Origin: Paenarthrobacter sp. A20
Lineage (GTDB): Bacteria; Actinomycetota; Actinomycetes; Actinomycetales; Micrococcaceae
Direction of reading: 5' to 3'
NCBI RefSeq assembly: GCF_024168825.1
Contig: NZ_JALJWH010000001.1
Coordinates: forward strand, 2,666,001-2,730,000
Length of the DNA: 64,000 bases
Positions 61,854-64,000 of the stretch are shown here, one piece after another (position 1 is the first letter of the stretch; each line of letters starts with the position of its first letter). Under the pieces are notes generated by a model, which worked only from the letters and a program-made list of their open reading frames with translations, was not told the DNA's origin and ran no database searches. The position numbers and the translations under genes are program-made.

Positions 61854-62833
61854 TGGATATTGACATGAGCGCACTGAGACTCCTGGAGCGTGAGCGTGAA
61901 ATCCCGCTGGATCTCCTGATTCCCACCATCGAGCAAGCATTGCTGGTGGCGTACCACAAGACGCCCGGCGCCTTCGAGAAGGCTCGCGCGGAGCTGGACC
62001 GCAAGAGCGGTCACGTGACCATCTGGGCCACTGAGATCGACGACGACGGCGAGCCGATCGGCGAGTTCGAGGACACCCCGGCCGGTTTCGGCCGCATCGC
62101 TGCCAGCACGGCACGCCAGATCATCCTGCAGCGTCTTCGCGACGTTGAGGATGACAATGTGCTGGGCGAGTTCAAGGGCCGTGAAGGCGAACTTGTGGCC
62201 GGCATGATCCAGCAGGGCAACAACCCGCACATGATCCAAGTCAACCTTGGGTCTGTTGAGGCACTGCTGCCGCCGCCCGAGCAGGTTCCCGGCGAGAAGT
62301 ACCTCCACGGAAGCCGCCTGCGCGCTTTCGTGGTGGATGTCCACCGTGGTGCCAAGGGTCCGTCCATCACGCTGTCCCGTTCGCACCCCGGACTGGTCCG
62401 CAAGTTGTTTGAAATGGAAGTTCCGGAGATCGCGGACCACTCCGTGGAGATTGTGGCACTTGCCCGCGAAGCCGGCCACCGCACCAAGATTGCCGTCAAG
62501 GCGAACACTCCGGGCGTTAACGCCAAGGGTGCCTGCATCGGTGAAATGGGTTCGCGCGTCCGTGCCGTCATGACGGAACTGAACGATGAAAAGATCGACA
62601 TCGTCGACTTCAGCGATGACCCGGCAACCTTCATCGCCAACTCCCTGTCGCCGTCGCGAGTGAATTCCGTCACTATTACCGACGAGGCAACCCGTTCAGC
62701 CCGCGTAGTGGTGCCCGATTACCAGCTTTCGCTGGCGATCGGCAAAGAGGGTCAGAACGCCCGGCTCGCAGCAAAGCTGACCGGTTGGCGGATCGATATC
62801 ATCTCTGACGCCGCTCCGGCGAAGGTCGACTAA
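61853..62833 (+). CDS. nusA: Transcription termination/antitermination protein NusA
   Basis: This 326-residue NusA has an RNA polymerase-binding N-terminal domain, an S1 domain (about residues 110-175) and two KH domains. The KH part includes [18 protein letters not shown] and [20 protein letters not shown]. It lacks the C-terminal acidic repeats of E. coli NusA, as usual for Actinobacteria. GGAGG lies 3 bases before the ATG within the rimP end. Second gene of the rimP-nusA-ylxR-infB operon. Confidence 0.97.
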   Translation: MDIDMSALRLLEREREIPLDLLIPTIEQALLVAYHKTPGAFEKARAELDRKSGHVTIWATEIDDDGEPIGEFEDTPAGFGRIAASTARQIILQRLRDVEDDNVLGEFKGREGELVAGMIQQGNNPHMIQVNLGSVEALLPPPEQVPGEKYLHGSRLRAFVVDVHRGAKGPSITLSRSHPGLVRKLFEMEVPEIADHSVEIVALAREAGHRTKIAVKANTPGVNAKGACIGEMGSRVRAVMTELNDEKIDIVDFSDDPATFIANSLSPSRVNSVTITDEATRSARVVVPDYQLSLAIGKEGQNARLAAKLTGWRIDIISDAAPAKVD

Positions 62834-62839
62834 CACTCC

Positions 62840-62863
62840 AACCGGCGGCCCATGCCGCCGGTT
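62840..62863 (+). terminator. 10-bp hairpin after nusA
   Basis: AACCGGCGGC (62840-62849) pairs perfectly with GCCGCCGGTT (62854-62863) with a CCAT loop, starting 7 bases after the stop. No U tract; it may attenuate read-through into ylxR. Confidence 0.55.
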
Positions 62864-63030
62864 CCGCGCCGCGCTTGCGGCGTACCTGGTTTCGGGAGTG
62901 CGGGGCCGGGGGGCTAGACTAGATGGAACCGGGCTTACGTCCGGTATCCGCGCGCTTTGGCGTGCCTCAGCTGCGTTTGCAGGACCGGGGCCCGTCGGGC
63001 GCCAGAAGCGTAAGGCAGGTTGGACACGTC

Positions 63031-63372
63031 GTGGCTGAACTGCTGGAACACGGCCAGGGGCCTGTTCGCACGTGTATCGGATGCCGGAAGCAAGGCTCCC
63101 GGTCCGAGCTTGTCCGGCTGGTCGCCCAAGGCGGCGGTTCGTCCGCTGTCCTGGTGGATGAACGACGCCGGATGGCCGGCAGGGGTGCGTGGCTGCACCC
63201 CAGCGAAAAGTGCTTGGCATTGGCGATCAAGCGGCGCGCTTTCGGAAGGGCCCTTGCAGGCGCTGCCGAAACGGGCGCCGTTGAAAGATATCTGATGCCG
63301 GGCACGCCACTTGTGGAGGCCCAGGCCGCCACGGGAAAACCGTCCAAACCTGAAAGCGGGTCAGAAAACTGA
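63031..63372 (+). CDS. ylxR: YlxR-family RNA-binding protein
   Basis: This 113-residue protein has the YlxR (DUF448) signature RTCIGCRKQGSRSELVRLV, with a basic GRGAWLHPSEKCLALAIKRRAF following. YlxR is a nucleic-acid-binding partner in the nusA-infB operon and has been linked to RNase P in Bacillus. GTG 63031 is used; an in-frame ATG at 62923 gives 36 more residues without similarity. A TAGACT box at 62915-62920 suggests an internal promoter near that ATG. Confidence 0.88.
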   Translation: MAELLEHGQGPVRTCIGCRKQGSRSELVRLVAQGGGSSAVLVDERRRMAGRGAWLHPSEKCLALAIKRRAFGRALAGAAETGAVERYLMPGTPLVEAQAATGKPSKPESGSEN

Positions 63373-63524
63373 TGGAAACCCGATGAGTTCCCAGCGATGA
63401 GTGCGTAACGATGACAACTTTGTTGCGCTCTGCAATGGGCCTTTCTGTCGCGATTGCGACAAGGGCCCGCAGTAAGAAGTAGACGGTTCGTGCCTGGCTC
63501 GGTGCGGACCGAGACAGGAGAAAT

Positions 63525-64000
63525 GTGGCCAAGGTCCGCGTACATGAGCTCGCTAAAGAGCTCGGTATTACTTCCAAAGATGCAGTAACAAAACTGCAGG
63601 AATTGGGCGAATTCGTTCGCTCCGCCTCTTCCACCATTGAGGCCCCCGTCGTGAAGAAGCTTCGCGACGCCTATCCGGGTGCCGGTGCCGCAAAGGCCGC
63701 CGCTCCCGCAGCTGCTCCGGCGGCAACCCGTCCCGCAGCATCACGTCCGGCCGCTCCGGCTCCCGGACCTGCAGCACCCAAGGCTCCGGCCCCGGCGCCT
63801 GCAGCGGCTGCTCCGGCAGCTCCTGCTCCCGCGGCACCGGCTCCGGCAGCACCCGCGGCTCCCGCCGCGTCCACCCCGGTCTCTGCCAAGCCCGGCGCCC
63901 GTCCTGCTCCCAAGGCAGAGACTCCGGCTCCGGCACGTCAGGGTGGCCAGGCTCCGCGTCCGGGCGGTCCCCGTCCGGGCAACAACCCGTTTGCTACGTC
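63525..64000 (+). CDS. infB: Translation initiation factor IF-2, 3' end beyond the window
   Basis: The first 158 residues are visible and the frame runs off the window edge. They begin with the IF2 N-terminal domain [20 protein letters not shown] and its second helix repeat [19 protein letters not shown] long Ala/Pro-rich linker (residues 50-140) and an Arg/Gly/Pro segment ([14 protein letters not shown]) follow, the standard actinobacterial IF2 start. The GTG start has ACAGGAG at 5 bases. A small perfect hairpin (CTCGGT/ACCGAG, 63498-63513) lies just upstream of the ribosome-binding site and may regulate translation. Confidence 0.96.
   Translation, partial: MAKVRVHELAKELGITSKDAVTKLQELGEFVRSASSTIEAPVVKKLRDAYPGAGAAKAAAPAAAPAATRPAASRPAAPAPGPAAPKAPAPAPAAAAPAAPAPAAPAPAAPAAPAASTPVSAKPGARPAPKAETPAPARQGGQAPRPGGPRPGNNPFAT

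Overview
The window is a high-GC actinobacterial chromosome segment. Gene content and order (rpsB-tsf-pyrH-frr-cdsA, dxr-rip1-ispG-GNAT, proS, rimP-nusA-ylxR-infB), the elongated Ala/Glu-rich S2 and Pro/Ala-rich IF2, and a DUF222/HNH protein suggest a soil Micrococcaceae such as Arthrobacter or Paenarthrobacter. No insertion sequence, prophage, integron or CRISPR array was seen. Most of it is core chromosome with catabolic islands between housekeeping blocks.

Layout. 1-3.6 kb: membrane-associated and lipid genes (a holin-like/DUF3618-like tail, a CDP-alcohol phosphatidyltransferase, an EamA-type transporter, a GT4 glycosyltransferase), then a CAU tRNA with a strong terminator. 3.7-10.7 kb: a glutaryl-CoA-dehydrogenase-like enzyme, an M23 peptidase, then rpsB, tsf, pyrH, frr, cdsA and a DivIVA-like gene. 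10.7-17.5 kb: a LytS/LytTR-type two-component system between two sodium:solute symporters, each with a small membrane partner. 17.5-21.1 kb: a PHP phosphoesterase, small membrane proteins (one behind a three-way-junction RNA leader) and an Lrp regulator. 21.3-24.9 kb: a branched-chain 2-oxoacid dehydrogenase operon (E1alpha, E1beta, E2). 25-28.3 kb: an epimerase and a repeat-rich HNH protein. 28.4-37 kb: a TetR regulator divergent from a leucine/isovalerate-type operon (AccD1, AccA1, acyl-CoA dehydrogenase, ScoA, ScoB, MaoC, CitE). 37-45.7 kb: a LacI-controlled ABC sugar importer with two Gfo/Idh oxidoreductases, a TIM-barrel isomerase and a ThuA protein. 45.7-54.8 kb: a lipase-maturation-factor-like protein, dxr, rip1, yciI-like, ispG, GNAT, a TetR/ABC exporter operon and a probable 37-codon gene. 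54.8-64 kb: proS, a TSUP carrier, aspartate dehydrogenase, an APH(6)-type kinase, VIT1 and DUF4439 proteins, then rimP, nusA, ylxR and infB (running off the end).

How the parts work together. The 21-25 kb and 28-37 kb operons form one logical path: oxidative decarboxylation of branched-chain 2-oxoacids to acyl-CoAs, then dehydrogenation, biotin-dependent carboxylation, hydration, lysis and CoA transfer to acetoacetate. A shared 16-bp operator architecture (GTTA-N8-TAAC) occurs twice before the accD1 operon and once before the acyl-CoA dehydrogenase at 3.7 kb, suggesting one TetR regulon. CRP/GlxR-type palindromes precede both branched-chain operons. Two direct repeats fitting the LytTR consensus lie before the ActP-type symporter operon, tying it to the adjacent two-component system. 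The LacI locus carries two inverted copies of one 16-bp operator and looks like a keto-glycoside catabolic module whose substrate cannot be read from sequence.

All calls come from reading the sequence by eye, without database searches or folding software. Start codons were adjusted where a ribosome-binding site clearly favoured an internal start.
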